A DNA stretch of 14,096 nt from DAONJL01 sp035405645 [NCBI: bacterium] (GCA_035405645.1 DAONJL010000008.1:4221-18316); one strand, 5' to 3'. Numbered from the stretch's first letter, positions 5,965-14,096 are shown. Made by a program: numbers and translations. The notes: generated from the letters alone by a model not told the origin.

Positions 5965-6863
5965 AAAAAATAATAATAATTTGCGGACCAACTGCAAGTG
6001 GTAAAACTGAATTAGCAGTTAAACTTGCTCAATTTTTAAAAACTGAAATTATTTCTGCTGATGCAAGACAGGTTTATAAATATCTTGATATTGGCACTGC
6101 TAAACCAGATAAATCTATTTTAAACCAAATTAATCATTATTTAATTGATATTATTCTTCCTTCTGAAAAATACTCGGCTAATAATTTTGTTTTTGATTGT
6201 GAAAAAATTTTATCTGAATTTTTTAGTTCAAAAATTCCAATTATTTGCGGTGGCACTGGTTTTTATATTCGTTCTTTAACTGATTGGAATCTTAATTTGC
6301 CTACTGATGAAAAAATTAGAAATGAACTTGAAAAAGAATATGAAAAACACGGTTTTGAAAAATTATTTAATTTACTTTTAGCACTTGACGCTGATGAAGC
6401 AAAAAAAATAAATAAAAATGATAAATATAGATTAATCAGAAATTTAGAAATTATTCGTATTACTAATCAAAAAGTTTCAGAACTTAAAAATCAAAATTTT
6501 TTCAAAAAAAAATTTGATTATCTAAAAATATTTATTTTTTTGAAGCGAAATATTCTTTATAATAACATAAATAATAGAGTTGAAGTGATGATTAAAAAAG
6601 GTTTAATTGATGAAACAAAAAATTTATTAGCAGCTGGTTGGTCTGAAAATTCACCAGGTTTAAATACTATTGGATATAAAGAAATTATTAATTATTTAAA
6701 TAATAAAATCACATTAAATGAAGCAAAAGAAAAAATAAAATTAAATACTCGCCATTATGCAAAACGACAATTTACCTGGTTTAAAAAAGAAAAAAATATT
6801 ATTTTTTGTAAAAATGATTTTAATTATATCAAAGAATTGGTTTTTAGATTTTTAAATAAATGA
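5961..6863 (+). CDS. miaA: tRNA dimethylallyltransferase MiaA
   Basis: MiaA adds a dimethylallyl group to N6 of adenosine 37 next to the anticodon of tRNAs reading UNN codons, giving i6A. The 300-residue length is normal. The P-loop is GPTASGKT (9-16), followed by ISADARQVYKYLDIGTAKPD, in which Asp is the catalytic base that contacts A37. Also present are PIICGGTGFYIRSLTDW in the middle, GLNTIGYKEI, and the C-terminal TRHYAKRQFTWFKKE. The gene starts within the ROK stop (ATGA) without an SD and ends within the start of the radical SAM gene (ATGA), so it depends on translational coupling. Many codons here are UNN-type (Phe, Leu UUA, Tyr, Ser), so its modification would matter for this AT-rich genome. 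Confidence 0.96.
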   Translation: MKKIIIICGPTASGKTELAVKLAQFLKTEIISADARQVYKYLDIGTAKPDKSILNQINHYLIDIILPSEKYSANNFVFDCEKILSEFFSSKIPIICGGTGFYIRSLTDWNLNLPTDEKIRNELEKEYEKHGFEKLFNLLLALDADEAKKINKNDKYRLIRNLEIIRITNQKVSELKNQNFFKKKFDYLKIFIFLKRNILYNNINNRVEVMIKKGLIDETKNLLAAGWSENSPGLNTIGYKEIINYLNNKITLNEAKEKIKLNTRHYAKRQFTWFKKEKNIIFCKNDFNYIKELVFRFLNK

Positions 6864-8230
6864 ATAAAGAATTCGAAAATGGAATTAAATATAATTTTTT
6901 TGGTAAAAAAGTAAATGTCCTTTTAGTCTATCCTAATTCTTATTTTATCGCAATGTCCAGTTTGTCTTTTTTAAATATTTATCGCTTATTAAATGAAAAC
7001 CCTTTTACTTCTTGTGAACGGTTCTTTTTAGATTCACAAACTAATAAATCTTTTGAAACTAAACGAAATATTGCTGATTTCGATTTAATCATTTTTACTA
7101 TTTCTTTTGAAAATGATATTTTTAACATAAAAAAATTTTTTCAAAAAAATAATTTTGAATTAAATAAAAATAAACGACAAAATAAATTCACGCCAATTTT
7201 TATTATTGGTGGTCAAATTATTAAAATTTATCCATTTATTTTTCTTGATATTTTTGATTTCGTTATTTCTGCTGATTTTGAAATTTTTTATTCTGAATTA
7301 TTAAATTATTTCTCTCTATATAATGAATATAATAAAAACAATTTTTATGATTTTTTTTATAATTCAAAAATTATTATAAATGACAAGAAAAGTGATAAAT
7401 TTTATAATGCAAAAAATATTGAAGCATATTCAACTATTATTTCTTCTGATACTGTTTTTAAAAATACTTTTTTAATTGAATTAACACGCGGTTGTCCTAA
7501 TCACTGTAATTTTTGTATAAATGGTTATTCTCATAATTATTTTAATTTTATTGATTTTGATAAAATTATTTCTATTTTTAATTCTTTAAAAAATCTCTCA
7601 AATAAATTTGGAATAATTGGTTTAGCTGTTCTTAAATATAAATATTTTAGTTCACTTTGTGAATTTGCTATAAATAACAATCTTGAACTAAATTTTTCTT
7701 CGCTTGATATTTCTGATTTAACAGAAGATAAAATTTATTTATTAAAAAAAGTAAATCAACAAACATTCACAATAGCGCCTGAAAATTTTTCTGAAAAAAT
7801 TTTAAAATTATTAAATAAAAAAATTATTTTTAATGATATAAAAGAAAAATTAAATTTGTTAAATAAATATCAAATTGAAAATTTAAAAATCTATTTATTA
7901 TTTGGTTTTGATGAAGAAAATGAAGATGATTTAAAAACAAATGTTTTAGCAATAAAAGAATTATCTAATATTTTTAAAGGTAATATTGTTATTCGTTTAA
8001 ATCCATTAATACCAAAACCAAAAACTTTTTTTGCTGATAGAAAAATACAAAGTAAAAAAATACTAATTAAAAAAATGAACTATTATCAAAAAAATCTTAG
8101 TAATATAAAAAATGTTTCATTAAAATTTTTAAATCTAAAAGAGGCTTTTTCACAAATAATAAAAAACTATTTTTTTACTTTGCTTTTAATACACATCTAT
8201 CTTCTGATAATCTGCTTAATCTCTCTTTAA
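6860..8230 (+). CDS. Radical SAM protein with degenerate B12-binding-like N-terminus (TIGR03960-like), 3' end probably truncated
   Basis: The 456-residue protein has a flavodoxin/B12-type N-terminal domain (VNVLLVYPNSYFIAMSSLSF, then FTPIFIIGGQI) without an obvious DxHxxG cobalamin ligand. The radical SAM core has the iron-sulfur motif RGCPNHCNFC, with Cys212, Cys216 and Cys219 (CX3CX2C), followed by TIAPEN (304-309), KIYLLFGF and RLNPLIPKPKTFF. The layout resembles the uncharacterised TIGR03960 family, often fused or adjacent to DUF2344 proteins. Family-like sequence ends at about residue 439 (LKEAFSQIIKNYFF). The last 17 codons (TLLLIHIYLLIICLISL) read antisense through the 3' end of the opposing gene. 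It starts in the miaA stop (ATGA) with no SD. It is not MiaB: the UPF0004 and TRAM domains are absent. Reaction unknown. Confidence 0.8.
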   Translation: MNKEFENGIKYNFFGKKVNVLLVYPNSYFIAMSSLSFLNIYRLLNENPFTSCERFFLDSQTNKSFETKRNIADFDLIIFTISFENDIFNIKKFFQKNNFELNKNKRQNKFTPIFIIGGQIIKIYPFIFLDIFDFVISADFEIFYSELLNYFSLYNEYNKNNFYDFFYNSKIIINDKKSDKFYNAKNIEAYSTIISSDTVFKNTFLIELTRGCPNHCNFCINGYSHNYFNFIDFDKIISIFNSLKNLSNKFGIIGLAVLKYKYFSSLCEFAINNNLELNFSSLDISDLTEDKIYLLKKVNQQTFTIAPENFSEKILKLLNKKIIFNDIKEKLNLLNKYQIENLKIYLLFGFDEENEDDLKTNVLAIKELSNIFKGNIVIRLNPLIPKPKTFFADRKIQSKKILIKKMNYYQKNLSNIKNVSLKFLNLKEAFSQIIKNYFFTLLLIHIYLLIICLISL

Positions 8231-10229
8231 ATTCCTTATATTTTTTATAATAATCTTTACTCGCACGTAAATTTTTTGTTTGATATATTTGTTTATATAT
8301 TATTTTTTCTTCTTCAACTTTAAATAAATTTAATGAATAATGATTTTCAATAGAAATTTCTAAATCACCAGGTAAATAATTAATCTTATAATTATCAGGA
8401 ATTTTTATCTCAACTAAAATTTCGTTTTCATTTATTGAATCAAAAAAAAGTGGATATTCTCGTTCTTCTTCTGATACATCTGCTGCTGAATAATTTAATA
8501 ATGGCATTTTAAATATCAAATATTTATCCTCTATATTTTGCCCATATTCCTTTATCATAAATTTAAAATTTATTTCTGTTTCCTTTTCTTTTTCTTCTAA
8601 ATTTTTTATTTCCTGTTCTATTATATTTGGATTTTTCTCAAATAATTTTGTAATTATTTTTGTTAATCGCCTTTTTCGCTCTTCGTTATTTAAATATTTT
8701 AAATCCTTAGAGTATATGTTATTAAGTCCTTTAAATTGAATTTTTCCACTACCAATTAAATCTCCATTATTATTTATCTCGCATTCTAATACATATTTAC
8801 GCTTTTCATTTTCTATTGAATGAATTTTTATTTTTTCAAATAATGTTTTTTCATTTGTTATATTTAATGCCTCAACATCCTCATAATTATCAGATAAATA
8901 ACCAAATGGGAAATTTTCATATATTGGATTTAAATAAAAAATATTATTATTAATTTGTAATTTAACAATACTTGAATTAAATTGTTGTAATGATGGAATT
9001 TCACTAATTAGAATGCCTGTATTATTTTTTTTCACTAATAATAATTCAGCATCATAATTAAAATATTTTAAGAGTTGATATAAAAAATAATTTTTATCAT
9101 AATTATTTGCATATCTTATTTTATTTATTTTCTCAATTGATAAATGCTCAAAATTATTTATATTTATTTCTACATCAAATAATTTTATTTCTTTTGCTAC
9201 ATAATCATATATATTTTTTGCATTTTCAAGTTTATCATCGTTATTAAAATTTTTAATAATTTCAATATTTTCAATTTCTTCTTTTTTATATTGGTTTTTA
9301 CTTTTTATATATTCTTTTAAATCATTCCAATTATAATTATATGAAAACATTACATAAGGAATATATTCAATATCAGGACCAACTAAACTTTCTTCTTTTA
9401 ATGGTTCTATATTTTTACACAATATAGTTAATTGATAGTCATTTTCATTTATTTTTTCTTCTTCATTAAATTTTATTCTGTTATAATTCTCTTTTTTTAT
9501 ATATAATTTTTCTTTATCTTCACATTCAATTATTATTCTCTTTTCTAATATTGGAACATTAGTTTGAAAAAAACTAATTGAATAATTATTATTTACTGGA
9601 TTATTTGATGATTGAATAATGGTATATGAATAATCAATAAGTGAACCTAACTCAATTTGTTTTATTACATATTTTATCTCTTTTATTTTATTATATTCTG
9701 GTAATTGTGAATAGACATCAGAATATTCAATATTAGTCTTTGGTATGGAAAAAACAAAACTATTGGAATTTATTACACGAGCAAAATTTAATATAGCTGT
9801 TTCATATAATATATTATATTTAATTGAATTTGCTGCTGCTTCTTTTCCTTCTTCTGTATGAATTTTTAAAATTATCCTTTTTGTTATTCTATTATCCTTT
9901 ATTTTATAAATTTCTTCGTCATATAAAATTGTATAATCAAATGTGTCAGTATCATAATTTAATGAAGCATTATATACATTTTTTAATATTGTATCTTCTA
10001 TTTCTGATATATTTATTTCATTACTTTTTTCTGCTATTCTAATTTTATTTACTTTTGCCCTCTCAAATATTTTTTCTTCACCATTAATATTTATTTTTAT
10101 TTCATTTTCATTAATACTTATAAGTTCGCCCTGATATTCCTCGCCATCTGTTGTATATAAAATATCATAACAATATACATAAATTATTTGAAAAATACAG
10201 AAAACAAAAATTATAAATATTTTTTTCAT
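8175..10229 (-). CDS. Secreted DUF3857/transglutaminase-fold protein lacking the catalytic triad (predicted pseudoenzyme)
   Basis: This 684-residue protein has a signal peptide (MKKIFIIFVFCIFQIIYVYC), and a small LSm/SH3-like beta region (about 22-66, with DGEEYQGELISINENEIKI). A DUF3857-like beta domain (about 90-290), a transglutaminase-fold segment (about 330-440) and a C-terminal beta region follow. It lines up with the neighbouring paralogue, but where that protein has YGDCIDK this one has YANNYDK (373-379), placing Asn376 at the Cys. The His position is Ser419 and the Asp position is Asn434, with the same 15-residue spacing between the last two. All three triad residues are thus replaced, so enzymatic activity is unlikely and a binding or partner role is inferred. 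The start has AAGGAA (10235-10240), and the gap to the upstream gene is 1 base. The C-terminus (YKEFKERLSRLSEDRCVL) looks family-like. Confidence 0.85.
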   Translation of the reverse strand: MKKIFIIFVFCIFQIIYVYCYDILYTTDGEEYQGELISINENEIKININGEEKIFERAKVNKIRIAEKSNEINISEIEDTILKNVYNASLNYDTDTFDYTILYDEEIYKIKDNRITKRIILKIHTEEGKEAAANSIKYNILYETAILNFARVINSNSFVFSIPKTNIEYSDVYSQLPEYNKIKEIKYVIKQIELGSLIDYSYTIIQSSNNPVNNNYSISFFQTNVPILEKRIIIECEDKEKLYIKKENYNRIKFNEEEKINENDYQLTILCKNIEPLKEESLVGPDIEYIPYVMFSYNYNWNDLKEYIKSKNQYKKEEIENIEIIKNFNNDDKLENAKNIYDYVAKEIKLFDVEININNFEHLSIEKINKIRYANNYDKNYFLYQLLKYFNYDAELLLVKKNNTGILISEIPSLQQFNSSIVKLQINNNIFYLNPIYENFPFGYLSDNYEDVEALNITNEKTLFEKIKIHSIENEKRKYVLECEINNNGDLIGSGKIQFKGLNNIYSKDLKYLNNEERKRRLTKIITKLFEKNPNIIEQEIKNLEEKEKETEINFKFMIKEYGQNIEDKYLIFKMPLLNYSAADVSEEEREYPLFFDSINENEILVEIKIPDNYKINYLPGDLEISIENHYSLNLFKVEEEKIIYKQIYQTKNLRASKDYYKKYKEFKERLSRLSEDRCVLKAK

Positions 10230-10230
10230 T

Positions 10231-12300
10231 TTATTTCCTTATTAGAATTATTTGTTCATCTGTTAATTTCTCAATTTTTTGTAATAAATTTTTATGTGAA
10301 GCATACATTGAAACAGGCACTATTTTGGATTTTATATCAAATCTATCTTTATAATGTATTATTTGATTTTCTTTATCATAATTTATTTTTCGTTCAAAAT
10401 AAATAAAATCATTTTCCAGTTTTATCTCTTCTGGTAAAAAATCAACTGAATAAAAATCTGGTATTTTAATTTTTATTTCATTCACTTTTGATTCAATTGC
10501 TGGATAGACAATATCATATTTCCTGACATTTTCATCAAGGGCAATTTCTGGAAAATATTTTTTTACACCTAATAGTTTTAATATATATATGTTGCCTGCT
10601 TTTATTATATAATTTTTTATTTTGTATTGTGTTTTTATAGATAATGGTCTTTCTAAAAAATCAAGATTTTCAACATCATAAGAAATAATTTCAGCATCAG
10701 GATGAATAGAACTAATCCACTGCCGCATTATTATAGGGAAATCTATTTTTCGCTGTGCACGCCAAAATGCTCGAACATTTGCTTCATAATTACCATTATA
10801 TTCAGTGAAAAAATCAACATTCAAATTTAATGGTTCATCTTTTTCTATTAAAATTGTATAATTATATTTTCGCTCATTTTCTTCTGGTCTTGGTAATGGC
10901 ACAATGCCTATTTCTTCTTTTAATGCACAAACATAAGGCGCTAACTGGTCATCAGCACGAAATGATGGATAACGATGACTGGTAGATGTTGCATCAAGAA
11001 AAATTTCTTTTCCATTTAATTCAATTTTTGTTATTGCGTGATTACCGCCTAATGTAGGTAATTTATATGGTCTCAAACTATAATCATTTGTTTTTACTAT
11101 TACTGGATATGCTTTAATATCTATGACACTTAACATTGTCGAAAATAAAATTGCTTTATCTATACAATCACCATATTTATTTTCTAATGTTTCTATTGCA
11201 GGATGACCTGATAATCCTGAACCAGCAGAACCTTTTATTGATATATATAAAATCTTTTCTTGCAGCCAATGATATATTTTTGCTATTTGTTTTTCTTTTT
11301 CTATTTCATCACTGATTATTTCTTTTACTACTTTTATTATTTCTTCTTTTTGTTCCATTCTTCTTAATTGCATCTTTTTATACCATTCAAAAATATAATT
11401 CCAATTCATTTGATTTGTAAAACTTAACGATGGAATAATATCATTTTTTGGTGGCATAAATGGTTCATTATAATATGGCAAGACATTTTTAAGAGCAAAG
11501 TAATAAATTTTACTCTCTTCTTCTTCTATTATTTTACTATCTGGTTTATATTCACTACAATTATATAATTCATAACTTAACTCTGATTTTTTCGGAATTT
11601 CTATTTCAACTTCTGATAAGACAACTGGATAATTTGATTGGAAATGCCAACCACCAGAAAATATATTTGTATCAAAAGGATTAAATTCATCATATTCATA
11701 AATATATTCTATTATACACGGTAATTCTAAATGTTCGAGTTGAAATACTTTTTGTTTATTCCTCATAAAATATTTTATTTCTTGCTGAGGTGAAACAACT
11801 TGAATTTTATCTGATGAAAGATAATAAACATTCTTATTAAAATGTATTGTTCTTGCTAATAATATATTTACATTTTCTTCAGTCTCATTAAATGTTAGTG
11901 ATACCTCTGCTAATTCTTTCCCGCTTTCTTTTAATATTAGCCCCTGAAAATGATATTTATATTTTCTACTTCCATCTTCTTTTAATTGCCATTTGCCATT
12001 ATCAATTAATATTATTGCTGGATAATCTTTATATTTTTCTATTGCTTCTTTTGCTTTGTTTATTATTTCTTCTACCTGTGTATCTGCTATTTGTTCTTCG
12101 CTTTCTTTTTTTGATTTTATAAAAATTATTTCATTTATTTTATCTTTTGAAAAGGTAGCATTCTTTATTGTAAATTCATTATTATTGAAATATATTTCAT
12201 CTGTTTCAATTTCCCTGTTATCACTAAATTTTACTATTGCTGAATTTAACGAAAAAACAAATAAAAAAATAATGAAAATAAATAAATATTTCTGTTTCAT
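10231..12300 (-). CDS. Secreted DUF3857 protein with intact transglutaminase-like Cys-His-Asp triad
   Basis: The 689-residue product has a signal peptide (MKQKYLFIFIIFLFVFSLNS), a short beta region (about 22-62) and a linker. A DUF3857 domain follows (about 95-260: ILIDNGKWQLKEDG, then ILLARTIHF and LELPCIIEYIYEY), then a transglutaminase-like domain (about 330-445) and a C-terminal beta region. The catalytic residues are Cys379 in YGDCIDK, His421 in GGNHAI and Asp436 in IFLDATS. Such exported proteins act as cysteine proteases, amidases or cross-linkers on the cell surface, but substrates are mostly unknown. The exact reaction cannot be assigned. Only a weak AAAGAG precedes the start. It is followed after 1 base by its triad-less paralogue, so both are probably made together in similar amounts. 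Confidence 0.9.
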   Translation of the reverse strand: MKQKYLFIFIIFLFVFSLNSAIVKFSDNREIETDEIYFNNNEFTIKNATFSKDKINEIIFIKSKKESEEQIADTQVEEIINKAKEAIEKYKDYPAIILIDNGKWQLKEDGSRKYKYHFQGLILKESGKELAEVSLTFNETEENVNILLARTIHFNKNVYYLSSDKIQVVSPQQEIKYFMRNKQKVFQLEHLELPCIIEYIYEYDEFNPFDTNIFSGGWHFQSNYPVVLSEVEIEIPKKSELSYELYNCSEYKPDSKIIEEEESKIYYFALKNVLPYYNEPFMPPKNDIIPSLSFTNQMNWNYIFEWYKKMQLRRMEQKEEIIKVVKEIISDEIEKEKQIAKIYHWLQEKILYISIKGSAGSGLSGHPAIETLENKYGDCIDKAILFSTMLSVIDIKAYPVIVKTNDYSLRPYKLPTLGGNHAITKIELNGKEIFLDATSTSHRYPSFRADDQLAPYVCALKEEIGIVPLPRPEENERKYNYTILIEKDEPLNLNVDFFTEYNGNYEANVRAFWRAQRKIDFPIIMRQWISSIHPDAEIISYDVENLDFLERPLSIKTQYKIKNYIIKAGNIYILKLLGVKKYFPEIALDENVRKYDIVYPAIESKVNEIKIKIPDFYSVDFLPEEIKLENDFIYFERKINYDKENQIIHYKDRFDIKSKIVPVSMYASHKNLLQKIEKLTDEQIILIRK

Positions 12301-12373
12301 AATTTTTCTCTTTAAAAAATATTAAGTAATATAAAAATAAATTTTTTTGTAAATCTTTTAAAATATTATATTT
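12301..12373 (-). promoter_or_regulatory. Gap between glycosyltransferase and transglutaminase pair, with a weak promoter candidate
   Basis: This 73-base gap is the longest on the minus-strand side, so a promoter for the transglutaminase pair is expected here. The best candidate is TTTACA (12353-12348), 16 bases, TATTAC (12331-12326), matching the -10 consensus at only 4 of 6 positions. No terminator-type hairpin is visible, so read-through from the glycosyltransferase is also possible. The remainder is nearly pure A/T without further structure. Confidence 0.25.
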
Positions 12374-13528
12374 TTAAACTCTTCTTAAATTATCTTTATA
12401 TAAATTCAAAATTTTTCTATTCATTTTATTTATATCAAAATCTTCAGGTAATAATTTTTTCTGTTGCTTTATATTTTCTTTTATCTTATTATATTCTTCA
12501 TTGTTTTTTAATAAATCTAATATTTTTGCGGCAATACCTTTATAATCTTTTTTCTTAAATATAAATCCATTAAAATTATTTTTTATGATTTCATTTGCGC
12601 CTTCTATTTCATAAGTTAAAATTGGAATTTCCAATAATGTTGCTTCCACAAAAACTCTTGGCAAGCCTTCCCATAATGATGTTAAAACAAAAAAATCAAA
12701 ATGATTTAAAATTCCATAAGGATTTAGCAGCCAGCCAGTTAATATAATTTTTTTTGATAAATTCAATTCCTTTATTTTATCTTCTATCTGTTTTCTTTGT
12801 TCACCATCACCAATTATAATAAATCTAACATTTTTATAATGCTTTGCAATTTCATCTGCAATATAAATAAAATCAATTAAATTTTTCTGCGGTTTATAAC
12901 AACTGATTGTCCCTATTATTTTTTCATCGTCCAGAATGTTACATTTTTCTCTTATTTCTTTCCATAAATTTTCTTCTTTTGCTCCATTATAAATTTCTTC
13001 AAAGTTTATTCCACTATGAATTAATACATATTTTTCAATATTTTTATTTATTCTTTTTAAGCCAACTTTAATGCAATCAATAGAAACAGCAATAAAAATA
13101 TTAGTAAAAAATGAAAATAATTTTTCCAACAAAATAAAAAAATATCGAGTTAAAAATTTTTGTTCTGAATTAAAACTCCAGCCATGAATCGAATGTATTA
13201 TCAATGGAGTTTTACATATAAATGCTGCAAATCTGCCTAAAATTCCTGCTTTTGATGAATGTGTATGAACTATATCAAATCTATTTTTTTTTATGTATTT
13301 TATTATTTTTAATAAAGCAATAAAATCATTTTTTAAATTTATCTCTCGAATTAATTCTTTTATTTCAAAAAAATTCTTTATATTTTTTTTCGCATAATCA
13401 TTTAAAATACCATCTAATCCACTTATCAAATGTGTTTCATAATGGTGTTGTAGAAAAATAACATTTGCGAGAGTGTTTTTTTGTGCGCCACCTAATTCAA
13501 GTTTTGTTATTATATGTAATATCTTCAT
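12374..13528 (-). CDS. Family 4 glycosyltransferase (GT-B fold)
   Basis: GT4 enzymes transfer a sugar from a nucleotide-sugar to a lipid-linked or other acceptor at the cytoplasmic side of the membrane, commonly for O-antigen, capsule or exopolysaccharide. The 384-residue protein starts MKILHIITKLELGGAQKN, in which GGAQ (13-16) is the usual N-terminal glycine loop. The acceptor domain continues with DIVHTHSSKAGILGR (85-99). The donor-binding half has ISCYKPQKN (208-216), IIIGDGEQR (237-245) and the EX7E motif, Glu287 to Glu295, in LWEGLPRVFVEA. Domains and length are complete, so it is probably active; sugar and acceptor are unknown. Its ATG overlaps the stop of the upstream membrane protein gene (ATGA, 13525-13528), so the two are co-translated and likely belong to one surface-glycan locus extending to the right. 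Confidence 0.93.
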   Translation of the reverse strand: MKILHIITKLELGGAQKNTLANVIFLQHHYETHLISGLDGILNDYAKKNIKNFFEIKELIREINLKNDFIALLKIIKYIKKNRFDIVHTHSSKAGILGRFAAFICKTPLIIHSIHGWSFNSEQKFLTRYFFILLEKLFSFFTNIFIAVSIDCIKVGLKRINKNIEKYVLIHSGINFEEIYNGAKEENLWKEIREKCNILDDEKIIGTISCYKPQKNLIDFIYIADEIAKHYKNVRFIIIGDGEQRKQIEDKIKELNLSKKIILTGWLLNPYGILNHFDFFVLTSLWEGLPRVFVEATLLEIPILTYEIEGANEIIKNNFNGFIFKKKDYKGIAAKILDLLKNNEEYNKIKENIKQQKKLLPEDFDINKMNRKILNLYKDNLRRV

Positions 13529-14096
13529 TTTTTATGTGTTTGAAATTTTTTAGTATATAAATAAAATACAATTAGAAGTAAAAAAGTTAATATAGCAAAT
13601 CCATAAAAAGGCAGTAAAAAACCTTTTAAAAAATCACTAAATAAAATAGAAAAATTTATAATGAAAAGAGAGAAAAATATTGAATTTACTAAATAGCCTA
13701 AAAAATTTATTATTGAATTAAAAACATAAGAACAAATACCAATGAAAAAAATTGATAAAAAAAATAAAGTATAAAAGAAAAAGAAAAAACTATTGGAAAA
13801 TAAACAAAAACTAAATATTGGTAAAGAAAATAAAAGAATAATTAAATCATTTGCTTTTATTTCATTGGCAAGATTTAATGTAAAAAGAAAATAAATAAGA
13901 ACTGAAAAAAATGAACTAAAAATAATAATAAATATTTTTTCATTAAATAGTTCTATACTCAACTGATTAAAGTAATAATTTATCTTATTGCAATCAATTG
14001 ATTTAATTAATATTAACGAGAATAAAAGCATTATAAAATAAATAATAATAATTTTTTTAAAAATAAAAAATAGAGAAAATAAATTTTGGTTTTTAA
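13525..14096 (-). CDS. Partial polytopic membrane protein, C-terminal part (start outside the window)
   Basis: The reading frame is open from its stop at 13527-13525 to the window edge (14096), giving 189 visible residues; the first in-frame ATG (14031) is probably internal because hydrophobic coding sequence continues upstream of it (IIIIYFI). Five or six membrane-spanning segments can be seen, very rich in Phe, Ile and Leu, and the protein ends with a basic tail (YTKKFQTHKK). Coupling to a GT4 glycosyltransferase by ATGA suggests a role in glycan export or polymerisation, such as a Wzx flippase, Wzy polymerase or O-antigen ligase. No diagnostic motif is visible, so this is inference from context only. 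Confidence 0.75.
   Translation of the reverse strand, partial: KNQNLFSLFFIFKKIIIIYFIMLLFSLILIKSIDCNKINYYFNQLSIELFNEKIFIIIFSSFFSVLIYFLFTLNLANEIKANDLIILLFSLPIFSFCLFSNSFFFFFYTLFFLSIFFIGICSYVFNSIINFLGYLVNSIFFSLFIINFSILFSDFLKGFLLPFYGFAILTFLLLIVFYLYTKKFQTHKK

Noticed and set aside
6860-8230. Radical SAM protein as MiaB, the methylthiotransferase that follows MiaA
   Set aside because: It lacks the N-terminal UPF0004 three-Cys domain and the TRAM domain. Its N-terminus and motifs fit a TIGR03960-like family instead.
9824-10042. Small plus-strand ORF, Leu/Phe-rich
   Set aside because: It is antisense to the clear transglutaminase-fold gene, with low-complexity composition and no SD; the same holds for the other antisense ORFs at 10188, 11892 and 12056.
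14038-14052. AAT trinucleotide run as a microsatellite
   Set aside because: It is only five units and codes for Ile residues in a membrane segment of an AT-rich gene; this is explained by composition.

Overview
The window is a very AT-rich stretch (by eye roughly a quarter G+C; third codon positions are almost all A or T) of a bacterial chromosome. It carries flagellar rod genes, secreted proteins with signal peptides, a sugar-polymer type glycosyltransferase and ordinary housekeeping genes, which suggests a flagellated, probably Gram-negative (diderm) bacterium. I cannot name the organism. No tRNA, rRNA, CRISPR array, insertion sequence or phage gene is visible, and the coding density is high. 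No gene-free stretch exceeds 300 bases; the longest is 80-267, which holds two divergent promoters.

Layout of the plus-strand half. At the left edge a leftward gene (1-79, start only) looks like a retropepsin-type aspartic protease with its own sigma-70 promoter. Divergent from it is flgB-flgC (268-1175), preceded by a sigma-28-like flagellar promoter. A consensus sigma-70 promoter (TTGACA-N17-TATAAT, 1194-1222) then drives argJ, a small membrane-anchored TPR-like protein, a DUF503 protein and the C-terminal half of a two-part transketolase (1232-4101). These genes are separated by only 3-4 bases and have no Shine-Dalgarno (SD) sequences, and argJ itself looks leaderless. Next is a leader region with an unusual SD/start-stop element, a secreted Lys/Ala-rich TPR protein (4239-4928) with a very strong SD, and a clear intrinsic terminator. 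After it come a ROK-family sugar kinase, miaA and a radical SAM protein (5002-8230), joined by ATGA overlaps.

Layout of the minus-strand half (8175-14096, transcribed right to left): a partial polytopic membrane protein, a GT4 glycosyltransferase overlapping it by ATGA, then two tandem secreted proteins of the DUF3857/transglutaminase-like type. The first of the pair keeps the Cys-His-Asp triad; the second has lost all three residues at alignable positions, so it appears to be a pseudoenzyme. The two halves meet tail to tail: the radical SAM gene runs 56 bases into the 3' end of the pseudo-transglutaminase gene, and its family-like sequence stops exactly at that junction.

The most interesting points are the active/inactive transglutaminase-fold pair, the truncated-looking radical SAM gene at the convergent junction, the leaderless argJ transcript with SD-less downstream genes, and the leader of the secreted TPR protein. 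I see no complete new defence or mobile system; the window is mostly housekeeping with a possible cell-surface module on the minus strand.
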